Shown piece by piece: positions 14,507 through 20,452 of a stretch of DNA of 25,111 bases. The stretch is from positions 1 through 25,111 of IMG/VR virus record IMGVR_UViG_3300031722_000155; one strand, written 5' to 3'. The DNA comes from a virus. Each line of letters starts with the position of its first letter. Within the stretch, counting starts at the first letter, position 1. A program made the translations under genes and the position numbers. The notes under the pieces were generated by a model. That model was not told the DNA's origin. It made no database searches and saw nothing but the letters and a program-made list of their open reading frames with translations.

Positions 14507-14686
14507 ATGGATGAAATTAATAAAATTCATTGCTGTGAAAATGTGAAAAATGAGTATTGGTTTATAACAATAGAAAATAACAAAATTAAATTGAACGAAG
14601 ATTACAGCGTTCACAACATAGAAAATGCTAAGTATTGTCCTTGGTGTGGAAAAATTCTAAGTATATTATTAGAAAATAAGAGTTAA
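14507..14686 (+). CDS. small zinc-ribbon protein (59 aa)
   Basis: ATG 14507 follows GAGAGGAGCAG; the 59-residue product MDEINKIHCCENVKNEYW... has a cysteine pair near residue 9-10 and a CPWCGK ribbon near residue 45, probably one zinc site. It restarts the rightward operon after the islet. Function unknown. Confidence 0.7.
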   Translation: MDEINKIHCCENVKNEYWFITIENNKIKLNEDYSVHNIENAKYCPWCGKILSILLENKS

Positions 14687-14714
14687 AATAATTCGGATTT
14701 GAAAGGGTGACGAA

Positions 14715-14879
14715 ATGAACGAAAATGATTTATTAGAGGTAATAATAGAATCAATCGAAAATAAAGTAATAAAAGAGTGGAAGCATAAAGGCTATATTGA
14801 TTTACTACATACTGATGATGTAACAATGGTGATTGATGGAAATAGATATTTGATTTCCGTTAAAAAACTATTAAGTTAG
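14715..14879 (+). CDS. hypothetical mini-protein (54 aa)
   Basis: A 54-codon frame after GAAAGGGTGACGAA encodes MNENDLLEVIIESIEN followed by DDVTMVIDGNRYLISVKKLLS. A helix followed by three short strands is predicted from the pattern. It lies 28 nt after the zinc-ribbon gene and 12 nt before the hybrid-binding-domain gene, which begins behind GAAAGGAAAAAC. No family recognised. Confidence 0.6.
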   Translation: MNENDLLEVIIESIENKVIKEWKHKGYIDLLHTDDVTMVIDGNRYLISVKKLLS

Positions 14880-14891
14880 AAAGGAAAAACA

Positions 14892-15233
14892 ATGTCTAAA
14901 ATATATGCAGTTAGAAAAGGTATTACACCAGGTATTTATTATAACTGGGAAGATTGCGAAAATAATATAAAAGGTTTCTCAGGAGCAGAGTTTAAGAAGT
15001 TTGCTTGCGTTGAAGATGCTGAAGACTATCTTAGAGGAAATTCAAACCTAGCAGAGGAGTCAAAGGGAGAATATAGGAAAATTAATATTACTTTTGAAGA
15101 TGTTGACGCTACGCTAAATGAAATTGAAATGGCAGTCGATGAAATCAGATATAATGTTGAAGTTTGCTTTGACAGGGATGCTGCATTGGAGCTGATTAAA
15201 GAATTAGCAGAAAAGCTGGCAAAGAGCAAGTAA
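14892..15233 (+). CDS. stand-alone RNase H1 N-terminal (hybrid-binding/viroplasmin) domain protein
   Basis: Residues 5-47 (YAVRKGITPGIYYNWEDCE, GFSGAEFKKF, VEDAEDYL) match the small domain at the N-terminus of eukaryotic and some bacterial RNase H1 enzymes, also called the caulimovirus viroplasmin domain, which binds RNA:DNA hybrids. The catalytic RNase H domain is absent; the rest (residues 60-113) is a charged helical tail (ALELIKELAEKLAK). It probably binds hybrids or structured nucleic acid rather than cutting them. GAAAGGAAAAAC precedes ATG 14892. Confidence 0.8.
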   Translation: MSKIYAVRKGITPGIYYNWEDCENNIKGFSGAEFKKFACVEDAEDYLRGNSNLAEESKGEYRKINITFEDVDATLNEIEMAVDEIRYNVEVCFDRDAALELIKELAEKLAKSK

Positions 15234-15252
15234 GTTATTTGTGGGAGGTTAT

Positions 15253-15429
15253 ATGACAAGAGCAGAGATAAGAGCCAAATATGGAGTTAGAACATTTGAA
15301 GACCCTAAAATTTCAAATAAAATCCTTACCGAAAAAGAAGCAGAGAATTATGAAATATTTATCAAAAGTTTTGTTGATAACTTCCAGATGCTTTTAGAGG
15401 AAAGTGAGGAAAATGATGAAACTATTTGA
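15253..15429 (+). CDS. hypothetical phage protein (58 aa)
   Basis: ATG 15253 follows GTGGGAGGTT; an in-frame GTG at 15241 lies within that site. The 58-residue product MTRAEIRAKYGVRTFEDPK... is helical and acidic at its C-terminus (EESEENDETI). It overlaps the next gene by 17 nt. No family recognised. Confidence 0.65.
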   Translation: MTRAEIRAKYGVRTFEDPKISNKILTEKEAENYEIFIKSFVDNFQMLLEESEENDETI

Positions 15430-15817
15430 AATGGTTAAATGTAATGGCTACCTAAATAAAGCTAAAGATAGTATATGGATAGAGATATTAAGTGAAAAGG
15501 ACACGCCTGATAATATTCCGGACTTCTGTATTTGGAAGAATGGGAAAGCAGAAGATAATGATGTTGAAGATATTGAGAAAACCTACTTTGAATTAAAAGA
15601 AAAGGTTTTTAATGGATTTATTGTTGGGTATAAAGACATTATTATAAAGGGTATTTTAGGTGCAAGCTATGAAGAGCCTGAATATGGAAGAGACTATATC
15701 AGATTGTACAAAGAACCTAAAGAAATAATAAAGTGTGCTATTGTGTATTATGGCAATAATAGAAAAAGATATGTGCCAGTAGAGAATATTATTTGGGAGG
15801 AAAAAAGCAATGGATAA
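15413..15817 (+). CDS. hypothetical phage protein (134 aa)
   Basis: ATG 15413 (or ATG 15416) follows GTGAGGAAA within the preceding gene. The product is a mixed alpha/beta, acidic protein with aromatic-rich segments (CNGYLNKAKDSIWIEIL, NGFIVGYKDIIIKGIL, CAIVYYGNNRKRYVPV). No domain recognised. It overlaps the downstream DUF5131 gene by 8 nt, so the three genes are translationally linked. Confidence 0.65.
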   Translation: MMKLFEMVKCNGYLNKAKDSIWIEILSEKDTPDNIPDFCIWKNGKAEDNDVEDIEKTYFELKEKVFNGFIVGYKDIIIKGILGASYEEPEYGRDYIRLYKEPKEIIKCAIVYYGNNRKRYVPVENIIWEEKSNG

Positions 15818-16610
15818 AACAAAAATAGATTGGTGCGATTCCTCTTGGAATCCAATAACTGGATGCTTACATGATTGTCAATATTGTTACGCTAGAAGTA
15901 TGGTTAAAAGGTTTGGAGAAGAAAGTCTTGGTGGTGAAGCCTTGGTTGAGCTTGAGACCCCAGTAAGAAAATATGGTTCAAAAGTTACGCCATATCCTTA
16001 TGGATTTACACCTACATTTCACAAATATAGACTAAATGACTATTTGAATAAAAAAGGAAGAAACATATTTGTTTGTAGTATGTCAGATCTATTTGGTGAT
16101 TGGGTACCTATTGGATGGATTGAGGAGATATTTGATTATTGTAAGGCATCACAACAGCATAATTATTTATTTCTTACAAAGAATCCTAAAAGATATTCGG
16201 ATTTAGACTTTAAGCTTGACAATAACATTTGGCTAGGAACAACAATTAATACTTTAGAAGATAGACAAAGAGCATGGGATTTATGCACATTTACAGACAA
16301 GACTACAAACAGATTTTTAAGCATTGAACCTATACATGGGGAAATTAGTCTTAATTCTTTAGAGCTGCTTCATAAAGATTATCGAAGCAAGTATACGATT
16401 GGTCGTTATATTGATTGGGTAATAATCGGAGCTGAGACAGGAAATCGAAAGAACAAAATAGCGCCTAAGAGAGAATGGATTGAAGCAATTGTAAATGAAT
16501 GTAAAGCTGCAGAAGTTCCTGTATTTATGAAATCAAGCCTTGAAGCAATTTGGGGAGAAGATTTAATTCAAGAATTTCCGAAGTTACTAAAACAAGAAAA
16601 ACAATTATAG
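15810..16610 (+). CDS. phage Gp37/Gp68 family protein (DUF5131)
   Basis: The 266-residue protein begins with WCDSSWNPITGCLHDCQYCY, the WNPxTGCxxxCxxCYA signature (C19, C23, C26) of the phage Gp37/Gp68 family, whose three-cysteine motif resembles the iron-sulfur ligand set of radical-SAM proteins. Other family blocks are NIFVCSMSDLFGDW, FLTKNPKRY, IWLGTTINT, FLSIEPIHG and DWVIIGAETG. The reaction is unknown. Length is normal. The start overlaps the previous gene by 8 nt, with GGGAGG just upstream. Confidence 0.9.
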   Translation: MDKTKIDWCDSSWNPITGCLHDCQYCYARSMVKRFGEESLGGEALVELETPVRKYGSKVTPYPYGFTPTFHKYRLNDYLNKKGRNIFVCSMSDLFGDWVPIGWIEEIFDYCKASQQHNYLFLTKNPKRYSDLDFKLDNNIWLGTTINTLEDRQRAWDLCTFTDKTTNRFLSIEPIHGEISLNSLELLHKDYRSKYTIGRYIDWVIIGAETGNRKNKIAPKREWIEAIVNECKAAEVPVFMKSSLEAIWGEDLIQEFPKLLKQEKQL

Positions 16611-16621
16611 GGGGCAGAAAA

Positions 16622-17146
16622 ATGATAAAAGATTCAGGAGATAGAAAAGAATTTGATACAGGAGCTGTTAGAGGTATACAGGAAGGCAAGGGAAGAATGG
16701 ACCTTGTGCCTATGGATGTAATAGGCTCTATTCTTCATCATCTAAATAATAACTATGAAGGATTTTCTACAGAAGATGAAGTGGAATATCTAATTTATGA
16801 ATTGATAGAGTTATACAAAAGAGAAGGAAACTTAGAACATCTAAAAAAATCAATAAACTTATTCATAGAATGTAACTTTGATAATTTTGAAGAAGCTATA
16901 TTTGAACTCTCTAAACATTACGAGGAAGGTGCTAAGAAATACGAATTAAGAAATTGGGAAAAAGGTATTCCGCTAAGCAGCTTCATAGGAAGTGCCAGTA
17001 ATCATTTCTTGAAGCACAATAGAGGAGATGAAGACGAAAGACACGACAGAGCCTTCCTGTGGAACATAGTATGTGCTATATGGACTCACGAACATAAACC
17101 TGAAATGAACGACCTGCCGTTCGGAGAAGAAAAATATGTGGAATGA
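16622..17146 (+). CDS. dATP/dGTP diphosphohydrolase-like protein
   Basis: ATG 16622 follows AGGGGGCAGAAAA. The 174-residue product has GKGRMDLVPMDV (residues 22-33), GAKKYELRNWEKGIP (103-117) and DRAFLWNIV (142-150), the pattern of the phage dATP/dGTP diphosphohydrolase N-terminal domain family (DUF5664-like). Such enzymes alter the deoxynucleotide pool in phage infection. Here a 50-residue insertion separates the first and second blocks. Enzymatic activity is inferred from family only. Confidence 0.75.
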   Translation: MIKDSGDRKEFDTGAVRGIQEGKGRMDLVPMDVIGSILHHLNNNYEGFSTEDEVEYLIYELIELYKREGNLEHLKKSINLFIECNFDNFEEAIFELSKHYEEGAKKYELRNWEKGIPLSSFIGSASNHFLKHNRGDEDERHDRAFLWNIVCAIWTHEHKPEMNDLPFGEEKYVE

Positions 17147-17321
17147 TAAATTAAAGCTATTCTGTAGTGAACAGAAGTCAATTGATGGTGGTTTTATTTA
17201 TTACCTTCATTAAAAAGCTAACATACAGGATTCGGAAACTATTTGGAAAATTACAGCAACAGGTTTATATATAAGTTGTGATTATGGATTTACTTTTAAA
17301 GAAATATCGGAACATTGTTAA
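17136..17321 (+). pseudogene. small gene interrupted by in-frame TAA
   Basis: ATG 17136 overlaps the end of the previous gene by 11 nt and opens a 25-codon frame (MWNDKLKLFC...) closed by TAA at 17211-17213. The same frame then continues open, with protein-like composition (QDSETIWKITATGLYISCDY...), to a TAA at 17319-17321. Read through, it makes about 61 residues. A single nonsense change is the simplest explanation; a genuine 25-aa gene is the alternative. Confidence 0.45.
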
Positions 17322-17364
17322 ATTGGGGAATTTAACTTGCAAATGGCACGTTTAGGAGGAAGCA

Positions 17365-18366
17365 ATGGTTAAGGAGAAGGTAATAAAAGATATAATGTTG
17401 TCTATGTCAGAGGAATTAAATTCAAAGCAGTTAAGGGCACTAGAAGACACTTTAAGGATAAATCTTCATGGGGTGAAGATGGAGCAGGAGTCAACAGAAA
17501 TCAGTACATATTCGGATGATAATGATTATATTTTAAAACTTTTTGTAGCAAACAAGAAGTTAGAAAACAAATCAGATAAATCAATCAAGCAGTATGTAAA
17601 CGATACTAAGAAAATGCTCCAAGCATTAAATAAAAACTATAAAGATGTTACCACTGATGACATTAAATATTACTTAGCATTATACCAGACACAGCATAAA
17701 GTATGTCCAACAACCATTGCAAACATGAAAAGATTTATAAGTTCATTTTATTCGTGGGCAAGTGATGAAGATTACGTTCCAAAAAATCCTGTTAGAGCTA
17801 TTAAAGCAATAAAACAGATTGAAAAGGAAAAGGATTTTCTGACAAACGAGGAAGTTGAGTTGATGAGAGATAACTACTCAACTCTTAGAGAAAAAGCTAT
17901 ATTTGAGTTTCTCATGAGTACTGGTCTGAGAGTTTCTGAATTGGAAGCTCTAGATATTGACCATGTGAACTTTCGAACAGATGCGGTAAGAGTTTATGCC
18001 CCAAAAACAAGGAAATATAGAACTGCATACATGAATGCCAAAGCAAAGTTAGCACTTAAAAAGTATTTGAAATCAAGAAAAGATAATAACATTGCTTTGT
18101 TCGTTTCAAAAATAGGTGCTCACAGAAGACTTGGAACAGGATCCATTCAAAAGGAATTACAGAAAGTTGCTAAAAGAGCAGAATTAAATAAACATGTTAC
18201 AGTTCATTTAGTGAGAAAAACTTTTGCTACAGTATTGAGTTCAGGTGGAGTTAAAATCCAAATTATTCAGGAATTATTAGGACATGCTGATATTTCTATG
18301 ACGGCAAGGCATTACATTACAGTTGACCAAGATGATATTAGAATGGCCCATAAGAGATGTGCTTAA
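17365..18366 (+). CDS. int: tyrosine recombinase/integrase
   Basis: The 333-residue protein has an N-terminal SAM-like core-binding domain (about residues 52-150, YILKLFVANKKLENKS...) and a C-terminal catalytic domain. The active-site set is visible: R189 in TGLRVSELEAL, a lysine around 217, H281 and R284 in HLVRKTFA, H307 in LLGHADI, and nucleophile Y317 in RHYITV. It resembles XerC/D-type phage integrases and would drive integration and excision. A TAGGAGGAAG site precedes ATG 17365. A convincing att core was not found; see the repeat region at 19083-19212. Confidence 0.95.
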   Translation: MVKEKVIKDIMLSMSEELNSKQLRALEDTLRINLHGVKMEQESTEISTYSDDNDYILKLFVANKKLENKSDKSIKQYVNDTKKMLQALNKNYKDVTTDDIKYYLALYQTQHKVCPTTIANMKRFISSFYSWASDEDYVPKNPVRAIKAIKQIEKEKDFLTNEEVELMRDNYSTLREKAIFEFLMSTGLRVSELEALDIDHVNFRTDAVRVYAPKTRKYRTAYMNAKAKLALKKYLKSRKDNNIALFVSKIGAHRRLGTGSIQKELQKVAKRAELNKHVTVHLVRKTFATVLSSGGVKIQIIQELLGHADISMTARHYITVDQDDIRMAHKRCA

Positions 18367-18371
18367 TTATA

Positions 18372-18400
18372 TTTATAAATATTTAATGTAATTATATAAT
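18372..18400 (+). promoter_or_regulatory. promoter for the M50 protease gene
   Basis: TTTATA (18372-18377), a 17-nt spacer and TATAAT (18395-18400) lie in the 69-nt gap between integrase and the membrane protease gene, giving that gene a likely independent promoter. The -10 is consensus; the -35 matches 4 of 6. Confidence 0.5.
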
Positions 18401-18435
18401 ATGTTACAATATTAAAAAAAGATGGGAGATTTATT

Positions 18436-19011
18436 ATGATAGGATTTTTTATTTATTTGACAATTTCTATATTTTTATTAATAAGTTTTGTGTTTATTAA
18501 AACTTTATTTCATGAACTTGGACATTCATTTATCGCATCAAGGTATAAATTAACAGCTGCTGAAATAATGGTTTTTTCACCATGGAAATTCAGTTTAAAA
18601 ACTAAAAACACGAAATTTTATTTTAAAAATCTTAAAACTATTCAAAAAGGTGGTTATGAACCAGATAATAACTTCCAAGTTTATAGCAACGAAGAGATTA
18701 AAAAAATTGCAATGGCTGGTCCTATATTTGCTTGGTTCTATAGCTTTGTTTGTGTATTGTTACTTTTATCATACTCTTTTTATATTTTTTTAGTATACGA
18801 AAATTTCTTGATGTGCTTAATTGGAATGGCGGTAATTTTTGGAATAATATATATAACTATACATAGTCATTTTATGCTTGTGAATAGAAAATTTGATAAA
18901 AAATGGATTGACTATGAAATATATAAAGACCCTTCAGGATTTAAAGAATATCGAAATGAACTTGAAATAAATGGGAAATTACCTAATTTTAAAGAAATGT
19001 TTCAACAGTAA
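18436..19011 (+). CDS. M50/S2P-like membrane metalloprotease
   Basis: The 191-residue protein has an N-terminal membrane segment (residues about 3-22) leading directly into HELGH (26-30), the zinc-binding HExxH motif of the site-2-protease family. Two further hydrophobic helices lie at about 99-121 and 124-143. The AMAGPIFAW element (92-100) matches the second conserved M50 region near the active site. It would cut a transmembrane substrate inside the membrane, for example an anti-sigma or signalling factor; substrate unknown. It has its own promoter and terminator next to the integrase, typical of an accessory or lysogenic cargo gene. Confidence 0.75.
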   Translation: MIGFFIYLTISIFLLISFVFIKTLFHELGHSFIASRYKLTAAEIMVFSPWKFSLKTKNTKFYFKNLKTIQKGGYEPDNNFQVYSNEEIKKIAMAGPIFAWFYSFVCVLLLLSYSFYIFLVYENFLMCLIGMAVIFGIIYITIHSHFMLVNRKFDKKWIDYEIYKDPSGFKEYRNELEINGKLPNFKEMFQQ

Positions 19012-19022
19012 CTTTGGGGAGT

Positions 19023-19057
19023 AGGGCAGATTACATTTGCAATACTGCCCTTTTATT
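19023..19057 (+). terminator. intrinsic terminator after the protease gene
   Basis: AGGGCAG (19023-19029) pairs with CTGCCCT (19045-19051) around a 15-nt loop and runs into TTTTATTT. It lies 12 nt after the protease stop and closes the integrase/protease block. Confidence 0.8.
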
Positions 19058-19082
19058 TAGGGGTTAGAGTGGCTAGGCGTTC

Positions 19083-19212
19083 TATATACATATCTTATCA
19101 GAACGAGCAAAGATTTGTATATATAGATAGTCTAAACGGTTTTAAAGTAGCCTTAACGGTTAAATTTACTAAAATATTTAGTGCTTATTCATGCACATGA
19201 TAAACGTTAAAT
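19083..19212. repeat. gap with inverted repeat and three AACG(G)TT motifs
   Basis: This gap holds CTATATACA (19082-19090 region), matched by the inverse TGTATATATAG near 19116-19126, and three related direct motifs: AACGGTTTTAAA (19135-19146), AACGGTTAAATT (19155-19166) and AACGTTAAAT (19203-19212). Clustered direct repeats close to an integrase could be arm-type attP sites or operators. There is no gene on either strand. Confidence 0.3.
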
Positions 19213-19452
19213 CTATGCTGCGGATTCTTTAAGCTCTCTTGACGCTCGGAACACTGGCGCCATGCTGTAACGATCAGGAACTATATATTCTGAATCTGTA
19301 TCATCTAACTTTATGATTGAGCGCCTTATATGCCCATCGTATTTATAAGATATGCTCTTTGCTGCTCTTCCAATAACCTCTATATCAAATATAGCATTAT
19401 GGTCACAGATACTTGTAAAAAAATACTTTTTACCAACTTCAAATTGTATCAT
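19213..19452 (-). CDS. hypothetical leftward protein (79 aa)
   Basis: The 79-residue product MIQFEVGKKYFFTSICDHN... ends with a YSMAPVFRA motif, as in a small family I associate with Firmicute plasmids and phages, of unknown function. On the minus strand AGGAGG lies 7 nt upstream of the start at 19452 and overlaps the stop region of the 34-aa gene upstream, so the two form an operon. It is likely a small soluble beta-rich protein. Confidence 0.75.
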   Translation of the reverse strand: MIQFEVGKKYFFTSICDHNAIFDIEVIGRAAKSISYKYDGHIRRSIIKLDDTDSEYIVPDRYSMAPVFRASRELKESAA

Positions 19453-19463
19453 CTTAATACCTC

Positions 19464-19568
19464 CTATTTTGAAAATTTTCGATTAATCCCAAGTTTTATC
19501 AAGTATCCAATTACAAAGATGTCAAATACTATATTTACTACTTTTAAAATCATGCCCATGCTCTCCAT
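19464..19568 (-). CDS. 34-aa single-pass membrane peptide
   Basis: A leftward 34-codon frame starts at 19568 after AAAGGAGCAAAGAGC. It encodes a short N-terminus, a hydrophobic helix (MILKVVNIVFDIFVIGYLIK, residues 6-25) and a basic tail (NRKFSK). It lies 11 nt upstream of the 79-aa gene and downstream of the hydrophobic 39-aa gene on the same strand. It may be a membrane partner or toxin-like peptide; no homologue is recognised. Confidence 0.55.
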   Translation of the reverse strand: MESMGMILKVVNIVFDIFVIGYLIKLGINRKFSK

Positions 19569-19603
19569 GCTCTTTGCTCCTTTCTGCTTAAACCTGCTAT
19601 ATA

Positions 19604-19630
19604 TTGACAAATGTTAAGAAATGTTATACT
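19604..19630 (+). promoter_or_regulatory. antisense RNA promoter
   Basis: TTGACA (19604-19609) is a perfect -35; TATACT (19625-19630) is a good -10. The spacer is 15 nt, shorter than ideal. It points rightward into the 3' end of the leftward 39-aa gene, with the predicted start near 19637, just at the 5' hairpin. Confidence 0.55.
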
Positions 19631-19635
19631 ATTTT

Positions 19636-19657
19636 GGTAAGGGCTTACGCCCCTACC
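19636..19657. other. 9-bp hairpin between the antisense start and toxin stop
   Basis: GGTAAGGGC-TTAC-GCCCCTACC pairs over 9 bp with one G-T. It lies 2 nt beyond the stop of the leftward 39-aa gene and at the predicted 5' end of the opposing RNA. It has no T-run on either side suited to termination, so an RNA-stabilising or kissing role is more likely. Confidence 0.5.
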
Positions 19658-19762
19658 AGTTACTCAATTAAATGTCGTATGATTTCAAATATCGTATCTA
19701 TTAAGTTGAGTAAGGCTGTGGCAAATACTATCTTTTCGAGAGGTGAGTATTTGCTTTTTTTT
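19637..19762 (+). ncRNA. candidate type I antitoxin antisense RNA
   Basis: A rightward transcript from the 19604-19630 promoter would start near 19637, open with the 19636-19657 hairpin, and end at the strong terminator at 19721-19762. It would be about 125 nt and complementary to the 3' two thirds of the 39-aa hydrophobic peptide gene and its 3' region. This is the layout of 3'-overlapping type I antitoxins such as RatA opposite txpA. No protein frame is credible on this strand. Confidence 0.6.
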
Positions 19763-19779
19763 GTGGATTTCTTAACCAT
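19660..19779 (-). CDS. 39-aa hydrophobic peptide, candidate type I toxin
   Basis: A leftward 39-codon frame starts at 19779 after AAAGGAGAAAATATC. The peptide has a basic start (MVKKSTKKSKYSPLEK) and a hydrophobic helix (IVFATALLNLIDTIFEII) ending RHLIE. This composition fits small membrane toxins of the TxpA/BsrG/Fst-like type: a short charged N-terminus, one helix and a short charged tail. The 3' region is opposed by a convergent antisense transcript with its own promoter and terminator. The promoter at 19827-19855 is overlapped by an iteron. Toxicity is not shown by sequence alone. Confidence 0.65.
   Translation of the reverse strand: MVKKSTKKSKYSPLEKIVFATALLNLIDTIFEIIRHLIE
19721..19762 (+). 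terminator. intrinsic terminator of the antisense RNA
   Basis: GCAAATACT (19721-19729) and AGTATTTGC (19746-19754) form a perfect 9-bp stem with a 16-nt loop, followed immediately by eight Ts (19755-19762). It lies inside the coding sequence of the leftward 39-aa gene, and on the opposite strand the same stem is preceded rather than followed by the run, so it acts rightward only. Confidence 0.85.
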
Positions 19780-19826
19780 TGATATTTTCTCCTTTGAGTT
19801 ATTTAGCAATCCCTTGCTATGTATAT

Positions 19827-19855
19827 ATTATATAACGATAGCGTTATATATACAA
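19827..19855 (-). promoter_or_regulatory. promoter of the leftward 39-aa gene, with iteron in spacer
   Basis: On the minus strand TTGTAT (19855-19850), a 17-nt spacer and TATAAT (19832-19827) form a promoter about 45 nt before the 39-aa gene. The spacer is almost entirely the iteron at 19831-19848. A TTGACA lies just upstream (19861-19856) but at 23-nt spacing. Confidence 0.55.
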
Positions 19856-20037
19856 TGTCAATCATGTAGAAAATATCCCAAATAAGTATACAAAGTATAT
19901 AACGATAGCGTTATTTTGGATTAATAACAATAGCGATATATGGTAAATGTTACTAAATTCTTTTGTTAATTATAACGATATCTTTATATAATTCTTGACT
20001 AACGTATCACCAGGTGATATTATAACGATATCTTTAG
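19831..20037. repeat. five iterons related to TATAACGATAGCGTTATA
   Basis: Near-palindromic TATAACGATAGCGTTATA occurs at 19831-19848 and, one base shorter, at 19898-19914. A degenerate copy AATAACAATAGCGATAT is at 19923-19939. TATAACGATATCTTTATA is at 19971-19988 and a close copy is at 20021-20037. They flank and overlap the promoters of the 39-aa gene and the RHH gene. An isolated half copy lies at 21466-21478. They look like binding sites of a dimeric regulator, most simply the RHH protein. Confidence 0.75.
19995..20023 (+). promoter_or_regulatory. RHH gene promoter with palindromic operator
   Basis: TTGACT (19995-20000), 17 nt, then TATTAT (20018-20023). The spacer and -10 contain the perfect odd palindrome TATCACCAGGTGATA (20005-20019). 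Iterons lie directly upstream of the -35 and across the start site. This is a classic autorepressed promoter. Confidence 0.8.
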
Positions 20038-20066
20038 AAACAATATTAAGAATCGAGGCGATAAAA

Positions 20067-20246
20067 ATGACTGTTTCTCAATCCCAAATAAAGGCAACTA
20101 AGAAGTATGAAGATAAAGCATATTTTAAAGCCTTAGTTAGATTTAAAAAAGATGATGAAGATAGAATCAGAAAAGCATCTAGAGGAAATCTAAATAAGTT
20201 TATTACAGATGCAGTTATGGAAAAAATGAAAAGAGAAAATCTCTAG
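20067..20246 (+). CDS. ribbon-helix-helix (Arc/CopG-like) regulator, 59 aa
   Basis: ATG 20067 follows TCGAGGCGATAAA. The 59-residue protein has a basic N-terminal arm, a strand KALVRFKK (residues 21-28) that would enter the DNA major groove, helix DDEDRIRKASRG and a second helix NLNKFITDAVMEKMK: the ribbon-helix-helix layout. Such dimers bind repeated short operators, matching the iterons and palindrome in its own promoter, so autorepression is likely. A longer frame from 19995 would read through the promoter and is rejected. Confidence 0.82.
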   Translation: MTVSQSQIKATKKYEDKAYFKALVRFKKDDEDRIRKASRGNLNKFITDAVMEKMKRENL

Positions 20247-20256
20247 AAGTTTTTTA

Positions 20257-20286
20257 TTGACAATATATAGGTTATATGTATATTAT
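20257..20286 (+). promoter_or_regulatory. promoter of the structured leader
   Basis: TTGACA (20257-20262), an 18-nt spacer and TATTAT (20281-20286) form a strong promoter 11 nt after the RHH gene. Transcription would start near 20293 into the structured RNA at 20294-20452. Confidence 0.7.
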
Positions 20287-20293
20287 AATAATA

Positions 20294-20452
20294 GATATGG
20301 TACTTATTTAATTAAATAATAAAGTGTATATATAACAGTTCCTTTGAGCCATGACGATATATACAGACTGCTAGATAAAGAGCAGGACAACGAGAGCGTA
20401 AGCCTTGACCGTTGTACAGATTAATTTCTGTATGATGTTCAGGGCTTTTTTT
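20294..20452 (+). ncRNA. structured leader RNA or small RNA ending in a terminator
   Basis: The transcript contains CTGCT/AGCAG (20368-20372 with 20381-20385), ACG/CGT (20390-20399), and an outer stem AAGCCTTGA/TCAGGGCTT (20400-20408 with 20439-20447) that encloses TACAGA/TCTGTA (20415-20420 with 20427-20432). The outer stem is followed by TTTTTTT to 20452. This could be a free small RNA of about 160 nt or an attenuator/riboswitch-like leader for the Cys-rich peptide gene at 20479. No known riboswitch consensus is evident to me. Confidence 0.55.
20400..20452 (+). terminator. intrinsic terminator with nested hairpin
   Basis: A 9-bp outer stem (one G-T pair) encloses a 6-bp inner hairpin and is followed by seven Ts. 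It lies 27 nt before the start of the Cys-rich peptide gene, so it would stop most transcription from the 20257 promoter before that gene. Confidence 0.8.

Noticed and set aside
19330-19617. Rightward 95-aa frame
   Set aside because: Antisense to the 34-aa and 79-aa leftward genes that have ribosome sites; composition is not protein-like.
19636-19657. Intrinsic terminator for the 39-aa gene
   Set aside because: On the minus strand the stem is followed by AAAAT, not a U-run, so termination by this hairpin alone is unlikely.
19604-19885. Rightward 93-aa frame
   Set aside because: It begins inside a promoter and reads through a strong terminator; the credible gene is the leftward 39-aa one.
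19831-20037. CRISPR array
   Set aside because: The repeats are short, irregularly spaced and near-palindromic, with promoter overlaps and no cas genes; they fit regulator sites.
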